NCBI GenBank assembly: GCA_008363265.1
Contig: RHKR01000001.1
Span: forward strand, 1,500 to 31,876
Source: Chlorobiota bacterium
GTDB taxonomy: Bacteria > Bacteroidota > Ignavibacteria > Ignavibacteriales > Ignavibacteriaceae
Reading direction: 5' to 3'
Length of the DNA: 30,377 nt
This document shows positions 1 to 8,370 of this stretch, piece after piece (position 1 is the first letter of the stretch; each line of letters opens with the position of its first letter). The position numbers and the translations under genes are program-made. A model generated the notes under the pieces. That model was given only the letters and a program-made list of their open reading frames with translations, ran no database searches and was not told the DNA's origin.

Positions 1-258
1 TGGGCGGAGCTGAAGTACTTCACCGATTTCAGCGGTGAAATGTCGCTCCGTGACCACCTGCTCGGCTGGGCATTCGCGGTTCTCGAGGGGCAATACGGCT
101 ACTCGCTCACGATAGCACACCACGGCAGGGTCAGGTTCACCGAGCCGCTTTTCGAGGATATGATCCGCTATTCGGAGGGGAAACTGAAATCCGGCCTTTT
201 CCGGCTGAAGTTTTTACCCGCTGTTAAAGAGAAATTTTCAAAACTGTTCAATCAATGA
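1..258 (+). CDS. 3' fragment of an unrecognised gene of the surface-sugar operon
   Basis: The frame is open from base 1 to a TGA at 256-258, so this is the last 85 residues of a gene that begins before the window; the internal ATG at 40 is not a credible start. The tail is mixed, with a hydrophobic/aromatic stretch (HLLGWAFAVLEGQYGYS), a histidine pair and a basic C-terminus. I recognise no family motif. Its stop overlaps the ATG of the next glycosyltransferase (ATGA at 255-258), which implies translational coupling. A glycosyltransferase or other sugar-pathway enzyme is likely from context alone; no function is assigned. Confidence 0.7.
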   Translation, partial: WAELKYFTDFSGEMSLRDHLLGWAFAVLEGQYGYSLTIAHHGRVRFTEPLFEDMIRYSEGKLKSGLFRLKFLPAVKEKFSKLFNQ

Positions 259-1244
259 CATATAATTTCTGCACCCTTTTCGATTCCAACTATCTTACCC
301 GCGGACTCGCGCTTCACGGTTCGATGGTGAAGCACATCCCGGATTTCAGGCTTTTCATCTTCGCTTTCGACGACAGGTCGCACAGGATACTGACCGAAAT
401 GAACCTGAAGAACACCACCGTTATCAGTCTGAAGGAGTTCGAAGACCCCCAGCTGCTGGAAGTGAAGCCAACCCGGTCGATAGCCGAATATTGCTGGACC
501 TCGACCTCGTCAACCGTGCTTTATGTTCTCGACCGTTTCGGGGTCGACCACTGCACCTACATCGACGCGGATATCTGTTTTTATTCCTCGCCGGAGCCAA
601 TATTCACGGAAATGGGCGACAGTTCGATCCTCCTGACCGAGCACCGCTACAGCCCGCAGTATAACAAGGAAGTGAAGAGCGGGAAGTATTGCGTGCAATT
701 CGTTACGTTCAGGAACGATGACCGCGGGAGAAAAGCCCTGACGTGGTGGCGCGACCGCTGCCTCGAGTGGTGCTATGACCGCTACGAAGACGGCAAGTTC
801 GGCGACCAGCTCTACCTCGACGACTGGACTGAGAGATTCGAAGGTGTTCACGTGATGCAGCATCACGGCGGGGGCCTCGCAGCGTGGAACGTACAGCAGT
901 ACGATTTTGTTGAAAATTCAGGGAAGATATCAGGGAAAGAGCTCACGACCGGGCAACAGTTCGATGTGATATTCTATCATTATCACTATCTTCGCTTCTT
1001 CAAGGGAGGGAAGATCGAGCTCGGCCGCCGCGTTCTTGGCAAAAGTGTTTTGGATATCTTCTATAAACCGTATATTGCGAGGCTTGATCAGCTAAAAAAA
1101 GAGATCGCCGCGAGGTACCCCGGATTTGACCCGAACGGAACCCGCGAAAACAAGTTCAGGGTTGTCACTCCGGCAATTTACATCTTCCGTAAACTGACCG
1201 GGGTTTACAATGTTTTTGACGAGAATACTTTTCTGAGGAATTAA
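255..1244 (+). CDS. putative glycosyltransferase with DxD motif (GT8-like / nucleotide-diphospho-sugar transferase)
   Basis: 329 residues with no signal peptide or membrane helix, so probably a cytosolic enzyme moving a sugar from a nucleotide donor in surface-glycan assembly. The N-terminus (MTYNFCTLFDSNYLTRGLAL) resembles the opening strand of GT-A enzymes that scan for a 'freely rising' start strand. YIDADICFYSSP places a DxD metal/nucleotide-binding motif at about residues 104-106. A later acidic, aromatic region (GDQLYLDDW, near residues 184-192) and a histidine cluster (MQHHGGG) match acceptor or second metal sites in such enzymes. Its start overlaps the upstream stop by 4 bases, and its TAA shares one base with the next ATG, so it is inside a coupled operon with dTDP-sugar genes. 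Donor and acceptor cannot be read from sequence. Confidence 0.75.
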   Translation: MTYNFCTLFDSNYLTRGLALHGSMVKHIPDFRLFIFAFDDRSHRILTEMNLKNTTVISLKEFEDPQLLEVKPTRSIAEYCWTSTSSTVLYVLDRFGVDHCTYIDADICFYSSPEPIFTEMGDSSILLTEHRYSPQYNKEVKSGKYCVQFVTFRNDDRGRKALTWWRDRCLEWCYDRYEDGKFGDQLYLDDWTERFEGVHVMQHHGGGLAAWNVQQYDFVENSGKISGKELTTGQQFDVIFYHYHYLRFFKGGKIELGRRVLGKSVLDIFYKPYIARLDQLKKEIAARYPGFDPNGTRENKFRVVTPAIYIFRKLTGVYNVFDENTFLRN

Positions 1245-1612
1245 TGGCTTATTTTATCGACCTGAAAACCAACAGCGACGACAGAGGCTCGCTCACTGTT
1301 ATTGAAAAGGTGCTACCCTTCGAGATAAAAAGGGTGTACTACATCTACGATAACAAACAGAACCTCCCCCGCGCGAAACACCGCCACAAAAAGACGGTAC
1401 AGGCCACCATATGCCTTAAGGGAAGTGTTGAGGTCTACAACAACAACGGCACCCATAAACAGAATTTTGTTCTCGACTCCCCTTCGAAATGTCTCATCCT
1501 CGAGCCGCACGACTGGCACATAATGCACAATTTCAGCGAAGATTCCATCCTGCTCGTGCTCGCATCATCGGAATATGACACCGAAGACTACATCCACGAG
1601 GAGTACAAGTGA
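1244..1612 (+). CDS. fdtA: FdtA/QdtA-like dTDP-4-keto-6-deoxyhexose 3,4-ketoisomerase (cupin)
   Basis: A 122-residue single-domain cupin, the usual size for the FdtA/QdtA (WxcM-like) family, which isomerises dTDP-4-keto-6-deoxyglucose to a 3-keto sugar as the substrate for a PLP aminotransferase. The family hallmarks visible are the DRGSLTVIE opening (residues 13-21), the catalytic/metal-like histidine pair in RAKHRHK (His46 and His48), and the glycine turn CLKGSVEVY. The next gene is a DegT-family aminotransferase, the normal partner (FdtB or QdtB), which supports the call. FdtA and QdtA differ in C4 stereochemistry and cannot be separated by eye, so the product could be the precursor of Fuc3N or Qui3N. 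Start and stop overlap both neighbours. Confidence 0.85.
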   Translation: MAYFIDLKTNSDDRGSLTVIEKVLPFEIKRVYYIYDNKQNLPRAKHRHKKTVQATICLKGSVEVYNNNGTHKQNFVLDSPSKCLILEPHDWHIMHNFSEDSILLVLASSEYDTEDYIHEEYK

Positions 1613-2657
1613 TAGAATACGAGAATCTGGGGAAGCTGAACAAACCTTTTTTTGAAGAGTATCAGAGGTCGTTCGCGGAAACCCTCAACTCGGGTTGGTA
1701 CATCCTCGGTAACAACGTAAAGAAATTTGAAGAAGAGTTCGCCGACTACCACAGGGTGGCCTGGTGCCTCGGTGTGGCCTCAGGGCTCGATGCCCTTCTC
1801 CTCGCGCTCAAAGCGTTTGATTTTCCGAAGGATTCGGAAGTTATTGTTCCATCGAACACCTACATCGCGACAATTCTCGCCATCATTCACGCCGGGTTAA
1901 AACCCGTTCTTGTTGAACCCGACATCCGCACTTACAATATCGATCCGTTCAAGATCGAAGAGAAGATCACCAACCGGACAGTAGCTATTATGGTCGTTCA
2001 CCTCTACGGCAAGCCGTGTGAGATGGGCTACATTACAAAGATCAAGAAAAAGCACAACCTCGTGCTGATTGAAGACGCCTCACCGGCACCTTCGGCGAGT
2101 ACGGGGCTTTCAGTTTCTATCCCACAAAAAATCTCGGTGCCCTCGGTGATGCCGGCGCGATGCTGATGCAGTCGGATGAACTCTATAAAAAGATCCTCCG
2201 CCTCCGCAATTACGGTTCAGATATTAAATATTACAACGAAGTGGTCGGCTACAATTCCCGCCTTGATGAAGTGCAGGCAGGCTTCCTCTCGATCAAACTG
2301 AGAAAGCTCGACGATATCAACAACCACAAGCGTTCACTCGCGAAGCTCTACCTTGAGGGGCTGAAAAACAGTTTCATCAAACCAATGGTCTCTCCTGATC
2401 ATTACGATGTCTATCACATCTTTAACGTCAGACACCCGAAACGTGACGCCTTGAGAGAGTATCTCCTTAAAAACGAAATAAAAACCGATATCCACTACCC
2501 CGTGGCTCCCCACAAACAGAACGCGATGAAGGGAATTATCGAGGGTGAATACCCGATCTCAGAGGAGATACACAAAACAACCCTTTCACTCCCCATTTCT
2601 TATTTCCATACGGCCGATGATGTCAGCCGCGTGATCGAAGTGATGAACAGATTCTGA
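1609..2657 (+). pseudogene. fdtB: DegT/DnrJ/EryC1 (FdtB-like) aminotransferase, disrupted by a short frame-shifting deletion
   Basis: PLP-dependent sugar aminotransferase expected to convert the FdtA product to a 3-amino-3,6-dideoxyhexose. The first part starts at GTG 1609 and reads correctly through the [12 protein letters not shown] and VVHLYGKP regions to LIEDAS (2065-2082). After that, family sequence continues only in another frame from about 2076 (RLTGTFG, then [17 protein letters not shown], which holds the PLP lysine) to the stop at 2655-2657. The conserved QAHGA segment and the loop after it, roughly ten residues, are absent, and the frame is shifted by a number of bases equal to 1 modulo 3. 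The ATG at 2160 is internal, not a start. Either the gene is inactivated or the assembly lost about 30 bases. The rest of the protein (about 350 residues) is intact and neighbours remain coupled. Confidence 0.8.
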
Positions 2658-3178
2658 TGGCTGAGCAGGAAAAGATAGACCACGTATTCACCTACAACCC
2701 GATGCTGAAAGCGGTTTACCGGTTCGGGAACATCCCCGTATCGATGATCCTCGCCCTGTATATCATCCCGTTTTTGGTCAATCCTTCAAGCCGCACGGTC
2801 GATATCCTCTTTTTCTCCGCCGTGGTGATCATCCTTCTGATCCTCAATTCATTTTTCTACAAGATATGGAAGATCGTCCCGTTCACGATCCACGCGCTGG
2901 ATGACAGACTGGTCTGCTCGGATTTCTTTCTTTCGTCAAGAAAGGTTGAATTGCTCTATTCTGATATCGAAAATCTGAAAGGTGGAACGTTCTCGGGGAA
3001 ATTCAACGGTATAATGATCGCGGAAAGCATGGAGAAAGATATCCAGATCGGCTTTTTCGCGAGGATAGAGAATGCCCGCCTCCTCGAAGCGATACTCATC
3101 AACCGCTCACCACAGCCGGTCTACGAAAAAGTAACCACCCTCCTGAAGGAAAGAAAAGAAGAACTGCGGAAGAAATAA
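2657..3178 (+). CDS. two-helix membrane protein of unknown function (PH-like cytosolic domain possible)
   Basis: 173 residues. Two closely spaced hydrophobic segments at about residues 25-42 and 48-67 form a membrane hairpin, followed by a soluble domain of alternating short beta strands (IHALDDRLVCSD, KVELLYSDIENLKGG, KDIQIGFFAR) and a basic helical tail (LLKERKEELRKK). This architecture resembles bacterial PH-like membrane proteins but I cannot confirm the family. The ATG overlaps the aminotransferase TGA (TGATG at 2655-2659), so it is the last gene of the sugar operon. In many fdt loci an acetyltransferase (FdtC) occupies this position; none is here. Function unknown. Confidence 0.7.
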   Translation: MAEQEKIDHVFTYNPMLKAVYRFGNIPVSMILALYIIPFLVNPSSRTVDILFFSAVVIILLILNSFFYKIWKIVPFTIHALDDRLVCSDFFLSSRKVELLYSDIENLKGGTFSGKFNGIMIAESMEKDIQIGFFARIENARLLEAILINRSPQPVYEKVTTLLKERKEELRKK

Positions 3179-3257
3179 CACTTCCTAAAAACCAATTCTT
3201 TGATTATATTCCGGACAGAAATTCACTGAAGTGTGAAAACAACCGTCTGGTTACACC

Positions 3258-4196
3258 ATGAAAAATTTAATATTGGTCAGCCGCGGGCTGATCGCGCTCT
3301 TCTTCATTCTCGCTTACGCCGGCTGCGAGACCGTTAAAGTTGAAGAAACCCTCTACCTCGGAAATGTCGATGTGCAGGCTCCCGTTAATACCCCGCCCGT
3401 CCGGGTATTGATGAGAACAGACACTCCGGCCGAAATAAAAGTCTCCCCCAAGCTCGTCTTCAGCAACAACAAAAATATCAGAACCTCCACGGGAAACAAC
3501 TTCTACTCAAGCCTGAAACCAACCGACACGCTGAAGCCCTACTTCAGGGAGGAGAATCTCGACTGGTCGTTCCCCTCTGTCCTGGCAGGTTTCGATCTTG
3601 AAGTGCCTATGTCGTCAAAGACGTTCTTCACCGCCGGATTCCATTTTTCCAACATGAACAATCAAAGTTCCATTGGCGGGGAGGTCGGACTCGGTTTCGG
3701 CTCCAACAACGGTACAATGGGAATACGGTTTGATGCAGGAATTCTGATACAGAGTTACCTCTTTCAGGCCCAGACAGTTATTAAAACGATCGAAAGATAC
3801 GAGAACGGCACCTCGAAAGAGTTCATTTCGATCTACGATGACAATTCGTCGACAACGAACATAAATCCGTTCGTCACTCTCCACATGAACTCCGATTTCG
3901 GCGGGATGTTCGACTTTTATGTCGGCGCCGGGTATTTTTTACAAAGTCTTCTCGGGTTCACCCCGACCAACTACCTGAGCAGTCCGTGGTGGATCCCAAA
4001 CCGTGATTACACCAGATCGGATAAGAGAAGCAGCGTGAACCTGGGCTTCATCCAGATCAGCCCCGGCCTCATGATAAAATTGATGGACAACACCCACGCC
4101 CTCCTCGGCGTAAAAGTACTCAAGATCATCGGAAACGACACCAAAGCCGAAGACTGGCTGATGCTTCCATCTTTTCAGGTTGATTTTCAGTTTTAG
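3258..4196 (+). CDS. outer-membrane beta-barrel-like protein with lipoprotein-like signal peptide
   Basis: 312 residues. An N-terminal basic/hydrophobic export signal ends in a possible lipobox (LAYAG|C, Cys at about residue 23), although the -3 residue is not ideal. The remainder is rich in alternating polar/aromatic strands and glycine turns (GGEVGLGFGSNNGTMGIRFD, FDFYVGAGYFL, QISPGLMIKL) and ends VDFQF, a terminal-Phe strand typical of outer-membrane barrels. It is probably an outer-membrane or surface protein, perhaps a lipoprotein with a C-terminal 8-10-strand barrel. There is a 79-base gap to the upstream operon and no clear Shine-Dalgarno, so it is probably transcribed separately. No specific function is recognised. 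Confidence 0.65.
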   Translation: MKNLILVSRGLIALFFILAYAGCETVKVEETLYLGNVDVQAPVNTPPVRVLMRTDTPAEIKVSPKLVFSNNKNIRTSTGNNFYSSLKPTDTLKPYFREENLDWSFPSVLAGFDLEVPMSSKTFFTAGFHFSNMNNQSSIGGEVGLGFGSNNGTMGIRFDAGILIQSYLFQAQTVIKTIERYENGTSKEFISIYDDNSSTTNINPFVTLHMNSDFGGMFDFYVGAGYFLQSLLGFTPTNYLSSPWWIPNRDYTRSDKRSSVNLGFIQISPGLMIKLMDNTHALLGVKVLKIIGNDTKAEDWLMLPSFQVDFQF

Positions 4197-4289
4197 GGGG
4201 GGGACAGAGGGTTCTGCCATTGATCAGAGGATCAGTCCAACTTACTATTGCTTAGAAACCGTGGCAATTTATTATGATAAATTGAGGAA

Positions 4290-4315
4290 GATGGCTGCCG
4301 GTTCTGACAGCCATC
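4290..4315. terminator. stem-loop between convergent genes, possible bidirectional terminator
   Basis: GATGGCTG (4290-4297) and CAGCCATC (4308-4315) form a perfect 8-bp stem with a 10-base loop in the 162-base gap between two converging genes. Neither side has a clean T-run, only AT-rich DNA, so termination is an inference from position and structure. Confidence 0.4.
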
Positions 4316-4358
4316 AAAACTATATTATTTCATTTGCTTCCTAAAAGGAGATGGGCCA

Positions 4359-5141
4359 TTATTTCCCAGTCCACCCACCTTCAGAAAAGAGGGATTGAAC
4401 TTCAGCTGGTGTGATAGCGCGATTGTATATCCTGATATCATCAATACTGCCATTAAACCACCACCCGCCTGTTCCACCACTTGAGATATTTCCAATTTTC
4501 ATTTGAGAAAAGGTTGGAAGTGTTCCCGCCAACACTGCCGATGTAGCTTTAAGTACGTTGTCAACATATATTTTCCCAACATTTCCTTCGAATACACCAA
4601 CCAAATGATGCCACTGCCCAGTGGTAATAACCTCCGGAGAAGTTGAGTACTGAGCTGTCGTTGAAGAAACCCACTTGAATTGGGGTTTCCCGGTAGCATC
4701 AAATCTGCAACCTCTTTGGTCGGTAGGTCCTCCACAGTCCAACACCGATTTTGAAGATGTGGGCAGTGAATTTAGTTTTACCCAAATCGAGTAACTGTGA
4801 TCGCCTGTAGTTGTCGACTTCAATAACTGCCCAACGCTGATCACAATTTCGTTTGTGCTCCCATTAAATGAATATGCTTTATCGGTAAATCCAAACCTGT
4901 CAGTTGTGAGTGTTGCACCTGTAACGGTTCCATTGTTACCATTCCCACTTTCATCCAGAGCATTTCCATTGAATGGATAATAGGCCACAATGCCTGTATA
5001 AACACCCGACCCGAAAGTAATTTTGACTTCGTTCGAAAGGGGGATCGTCTGAATCACAGTTCCCCCACTCCAAATTTTCATCGTTGATTGAGGGAAAATC
5101 ATGATTGTAAACAGAACCAGGTGTAAAATAATTGCTCTCAT
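4359..5141 (-). CDS. secreted LamG-fold (concanavalin-like) protein
   Basis: 260 residues. A Sec signal peptide (MRAIILHLVLFTIMIFPQS) precedes a short segment, IQTIPLSNEVKITFGSG, of the 'LSxIDSITF' type that follows the signal in many secreted proteins of this group. Residues from about 50 to the end form a LamG-like jellyroll: VAYYPFNGNALDESGNGNNG, HSYSIWVKL, WHHLVGVFEGN, KIYVDNVL, and the closing FNGSIDDIRIYNRAITPAEV. Such domains bind carbohydrate or protein ligands. It has no T9SS sorting domain of its own. It lies 12 bases downstream of the sorting-domain mini-protein gene, with its own AGGAG Shine-Dalgarno spanning the gap, so the two are co-transcribed. Binding target unknown; surface adhesion is plausible but unproved. 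Confidence 0.85.
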   Translation of the reverse strand: MRAIILHLVLFTIMIFPQSTMKIWSGGTVIQTIPLSNEVKITFGSGVYTGIVAYYPFNGNALDESGNGNNGTVTGATLTTDRFGFTDKAYSFNGSTNEIVISVGQLLKSTTTGDHSYSIWVKLNSLPTSSKSVLDCGGPTDQRGCRFDATGKPQFKWVSSTTAQYSTSPEVITTGQWHHLVGVFEGNVGKIYVDNVLKATSAVLAGTLPTFSQMKIGNISSGGTGGWWFNGSIDDIRIYNRAITPAEVQSLFSEGGWTGK

Positions 5142-5153
5142 TTTTTCTCCTAA

Positions 5154-5618
5154 CTACTTAAGAATGATCATTTTTTTTGCAAGTATGGTTTCGTTCATTT
5201 GGAGTTTATAAATATAAACCCCTCCGGCTACTGAGATATTCCGGGAATCCCGGCCGTCCCACCTCAAGTTGTGTATTCCGGCTTCGGTCCATCCTGAATG
5301 TAATTCCTTAATCAGTTGTCCACTGATATCAAATACTTGGATTGCAACCACCCCTGGGGCGGGAACATAGAAAGATATCTGAGTCTCAGGGTTGAACGGA
5401 TTGGGATAATTTTGGCTGATAGCGATATCACCCGGTAGAAATACCGGGTTAGAGTCAAATATAGAATTGACGACATCGAATGTAATCGAATCGATTTGGG
5501 AAACCGGGTAACTGACGATCTGTGCACCTCCACCCGGGTCAATATAGATTCTCTCCACCTGCGCGAATGCAGATTGAATCACCAAGAGAGAAAAGATTGA
5601 ATAGAAAAAATATTTCAT
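5154..5618 (-). CDS. cargo-less T9SS C-terminal sorting-domain mini-protein
   Basis: The start at 5616-5618 (MKYFFYSIFSLLVIQSAFAQ) is chosen because a good AGGAG lies 5 bases upstream and a clean signal peptide follows; the upstream in-frame ATG at 5651 would lie inside the predicted promoter. The 154-residue protein consists of the signal peptide, a roughly 40-residue linker containing VSQIDSITFD, and then a complete FlgD-like/T9SS type-A sorting domain (ISQNYPNPFNPETQI...GGVYIYKLQ...KKMIILK). No catalytic or binding cargo domain lies between. It is the first gene of a unit with the LamG protein. The protein should be exported and recognised by the T9SS. Its job might be to carry the adjacent LamG protein or to act as a small surface protein; both are inferences. 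Confidence 0.85.
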   Translation of the reverse strand: MKYFFYSIFSLLVIQSAFAQVERIYIDPGGGAQIVSYPVSQIDSITFDVVNSIFDSNPVFLPGDIAISQNYPNPFNPETQISFYVPAPGVVAIQVFDISGQLIKELHSGWTEAGIHNLRWDGRDSRNISVAGGVYIYKLQMNETILAKKMIILK

Positions 5619-5653
5619 ATTTACTCCTATTAAATTGAGTGTCTCAGACATAC

Positions 5654-5670
5654 GTCAAATTTAATGCCAA
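5654..5670 (-). promoter_or_regulatory. sigma-54 type (-24/-12) promoter of the mini-T9SS/LamG unit
   Basis: On the minus strand TTGGCATTAAATTTGAC matches the RpoN consensus YTGGCACG-N4-TTGCW at the invariant GG, with exact GG-N10-G spacing, and differs at the -12 C. A start near 5644 would leave a 26-base leader containing the AGGAG and ATG 5618. An NtrC-type sigma-54 activator is encoded divergently 2.7 kb away, which strongly raises the likelihood. Confidence 0.6.
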
Positions 5671-5696
5671 TCAGAACTGTGCTTCAGTGCTTTCAG

Positions 5697-5706
5697 ATAC
5701 ATGTAT
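5697..5706. promoter_or_regulatory. palindrome upstream of the sigma-54 promoter, candidate activator or IHF-region site
   Basis: ATACATGTAT is a perfect 10-base palindrome lying about 29-38 bases upstream of the -24 element. Activator sites are usually further upstream, and one 10-mer can occur by chance, so this is only a candidate. Confidence 0.2.
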
Positions 5707-5856
5707 AAGGTTGCTAAGATTCAACATCAGAGGTTTGTTTGTTACCAAATCGAAACTGAAATACATTTGTCGAAAAAAATATTTTAGGGGTATCTTCTTA
5801 ATTTCAATTGGATTTACTATTTTCCGCTATTGAATTTATAGTGTACAACTGTACCC

Positions 5857-8370
5857 ATGAATGATAAGAACAAAAAACTTTTTGGAAGCAAGTTTAATAG
5901 ATTTCTGACCGGGACAATTTCTCTACTGCTCGCAATACTCCTGTATAATGTAATCCCTGTTGAATTGTCAAAGAACATCCTTCGCCTTGCCTGGGTGGAA
6001 TCCAAATATCCTGATGTTGAGATCTACTACCACGACCTGGATGGAAATGGCATCTCCAACCGCATCGAATTAAAATTCCCCCCTGCCACCTTCGAGTCAG
6101 CTGTGAAAGCTTTTCTTGATGACAGCACTCTCATCGATCAATGGAACTTCTCTGAGAAGTGGGTTCCAAATTCATGCACTTTTGGTGATTATGATGGGAA
6201 TGGGAAGTCCGAGATTTATATCTTCACATCAAATGGCGATTCCCTGTTCCTTTACTCAGTGGAGCCGGCGGTTAAAAAAGATTTTCTGCTAAAACGCACA
6301 TTCGTGTGTGCGGTTACAAAACCCAACCCCAACCCAAGGGGTGTCTGGGATTTCAGCCTGAAACAAAGTGTATTTATTGATTGTGACGATGACGGGTACA
6401 AGGAGATGGTTTTACCGGTTATGAGTGGATTGTCCCGTTCACCGAGAAAAGTTTTGGCCGTAAGTGTAAAGAAGGGGAGGGTGATTAAAACAACAGATGA
6501 TCTTGGGATGAACATAGCCACACCGGTTCTTGTAGCGGACAGCACATCTGCTGATACAATAATATATTTTCGCTTTTCTAACGCGACCTCCAATATCCGG
6601 GAGGGGAAGCAATTTACAGACTACAAATGCTGGTTTGTTGCTCTCGATAAAGATCTTCAATTTGTCTACGACCCTATACCTTTCGGATCCGGATTCAGTG
6701 ACCTGCAGGTCTTCCACAGGATCGACAAAGGCACGATGAGTTTCTTTGCCGCGGAACTGCATAATAAAGGTGACGCATTTAGAGGTGAAGTATCATGGAT
6801 CAACAGCAGTGGTAAGATCATTAAAAGACTATCGCTGGACTCTGATAACAGATTTGCATTTCAACACCTCGACTTTCCCGGAAATAATGACAAACTTATG
6901 CTTTTTAACAAAGACAAGGTTTACCGCGTTAATTCCAACTTTGAACTCGAGGAGGTCGCGGGAGCAGGTTTTGAGTTCAATGCCGCACTTTCACCGGTTA
7001 AAATAAGTGCAGATTCGACAACACAATTCCTGGCATCGCATAACGGAAAATTTGTTATCCTGGACGGGGATCTACAGAGCATTTCAGTGATCGATGTTCA
7101 GGAAGACCCGGGAAGGGGGTATGTAATTTCTCGTATAAACCGGGATTCCACTCACTTACTTGGTATAGAGCTCAAAACCAGTTTACATTTTTACGAATAC
7201 GTTAAAAATCCACTCTTTGTATTCAGGTATTTAATCTTCATGGCTCTGATCTTACTTTCATTTGGATTCGTCACGATCAGTTATCGTATCGCAGAGCGAA
7301 TTCTGCTCCATTATTCATTCTCGAAACTGTTGTTCCGGAACTCACAGCGAGGGATACTCGTGTTGGATTCTCAAGGACGTATAATCAGACTGAATGAAGC
7401 CTTTCAGGGCATTCTGGGGAAGTCCGGTTCATTGATCAAGGGTGAGCATTTTGAAGAGTATTTCAAAGATGTACCGGAGATCAAGGGAATCATAAACCGG
7501 ATGAGAACGAACCAACAACCTGCACAGCTTGAATTCTCAAAACTTCGAAGTCCGGATTATCTGAAACTGCAGGTGATCGGCTATCCTCTCTATATTAAAA
7601 GTGGTGTAATAATTGGATATTACATCGAGTTGCTTGACTACTCAGATCCGGTTAACAGTGAGATCATAAACCTTTGGGCAGGAACTGTCGAGCGGTTGAT
7701 ACACGATTTAAAGACGCCTTTGTCCTCACTTCATCTGCTGTCACAGACAATAGAAATGAAACTTAAAGATGACTCTCCCGAGAGTCGTCAATCCACCGGT
7801 GCTGACCTGCTCCTAATGCGAAACGAGCTGGAAAGGCTGAAAAAATTTACAAAGAGATTTATACAATTTTCTCATCTTGATAAGCCCTACCTATCAATGA
7901 TAAAAATTAATGAGATCATTAGTGACGTATTGTTGGAGTTTTCTGTATTAACCCAAAATGGCATCGAGATTGTAACAGAATTTGACAGCGAGAATTATGA
8001 GATATTGGGCGATCAGTCACAGATTGAGAGTGTGATCCAGATCGTCGTAAAAAATGCCGTGGATGCCTTACCCGGATACGGTAAAATATTTATCCGGACC
8101 AGGTTGGCACAGAATTTGGGTGATTCAAATGTGGAATACATGCTGATCGAGATATTTGATTCGGGATGCGGGATATCCCCTGACTTCCAGGCAAAGGTGT
8201 TTGATCCTTATTTCACGACAAAAACCGATGGTTCAGGAATGGGTTTATCCATCGCGAAAAAAATAATACTGCAGCATGGTGGTTTTATTGCCTTGGATTC
8301 TGATAGTGAATATTCAACAAAAGTCTCAATAATGTTGCCGACAGGCAACACACAGGTTATATATGAGTAA
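5857..8370 (+). CDS. membrane sensor histidine kinase with FG-GAP/VCBS-like periplasmic sensor
   Basis: 837 residues. Helix 1 (about 17-34) and helix 2 (about 453-476) bracket a ~420-residue periplasmic domain with repeated D-x-D-G-N/D-G calcium-loop motifs (HDLDGNGISN, GDYDGNGKSEIY, DCDDDGYKEM), as in FG-GAP/VCBS beta-propellers. Then come a PAS domain (about 493-600), a HisKA helix with phospho-acceptor His616 (LIHDLKTPLSSL), and an HATPase domain with N-box VVKNAVDAL, G1 DSGCGIS, F-box FDPYFTTK and G2 GSGMGLSIAKK. All kinase motifs are intact. It overlaps the response regulator gene by 8 bases (8363-8370), so the two form a cognate pair. There is no visible Shine-Dalgarno before ATG 5857. 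The ligand is unknown; a beta-propeller sensor suggests a polymer, glycan or surface-protein signal. Confidence 0.92.
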   Translation: MNDKNKKLFGSKFNRFLTGTISLLLAILLYNVIPVELSKNILRLAWVESKYPDVEIYYHDLDGNGISNRIELKFPPATFESAVKAFLDDSTLIDQWNFSEKWVPNSCTFGDYDGNGKSEIYIFTSNGDSLFLYSVEPAVKKDFLLKRTFVCAVTKPNPNPRGVWDFSLKQSVFIDCDDDGYKEMVLPVMSGLSRSPRKVLAVSVKKGRVIKTTDDLGMNIATPVLVADSTSADTIIYFRFSNATSNIREGKQFTDYKCWFVALDKDLQFVYDPIPFGSGFSDLQVFHRIDKGTMSFFAAELHNKGDAFRGEVSWINSSGKIIKRLSLDSDNRFAFQHLDFPGNNDKLMLFNKDKVYRVNSNFELEEVAGAGFEFNAALSPVKISADSTTQFLASHNGKFVILDGDLQSISVIDVQEDPGRGYVISRINRDSTHLLGIELKTSLHFYEYVKNPLFVFRYLIFMALILLSFGFVTISYRIAERILLHYSFSKLLFRNSQRGILVLDSQGRIIRLNEAFQGILGKSGSLIKGEHFEEYFKDVPEIKGIINRMRTNQQPAQLEFSKLRSPDYLKLQVIGYPLYIKSGVIIGYYIELLDYSDPVNSEIINLWAGTVERLIHDLKTPLSSLHLLSQTIEMKLKDDSPESRQSTGADLLLMRNELERLKKFTKRFIQFSHLDKPYLSMIKINEIISDVLLEFSVLTQNGIEIVTEFDSENYEILGDQSQIESVIQIVVKNAVDALPGYGKIFIRTRLAQNLGDSNVEYMLIEIFDSGCGISPDFQAKVFDPYFTTKTDGSGMGLSIAKKIILQHGGFIALDSDSEYSTKVSIMLPTGNTQVIYE

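Noticed and set aside
5619..5651. Upstream start adding 11 residues to the mini-T9SS protein
   Set aside because: Would precede the AGGAG site and signal peptide and lie at or before the predicted transcription start.
5639..5833. Small plus-strand frame between the mini-T9SS gene and the kinase
   Set aside because: Overlaps the predicted promoter region, starts with GTG and shows no protein-like features.
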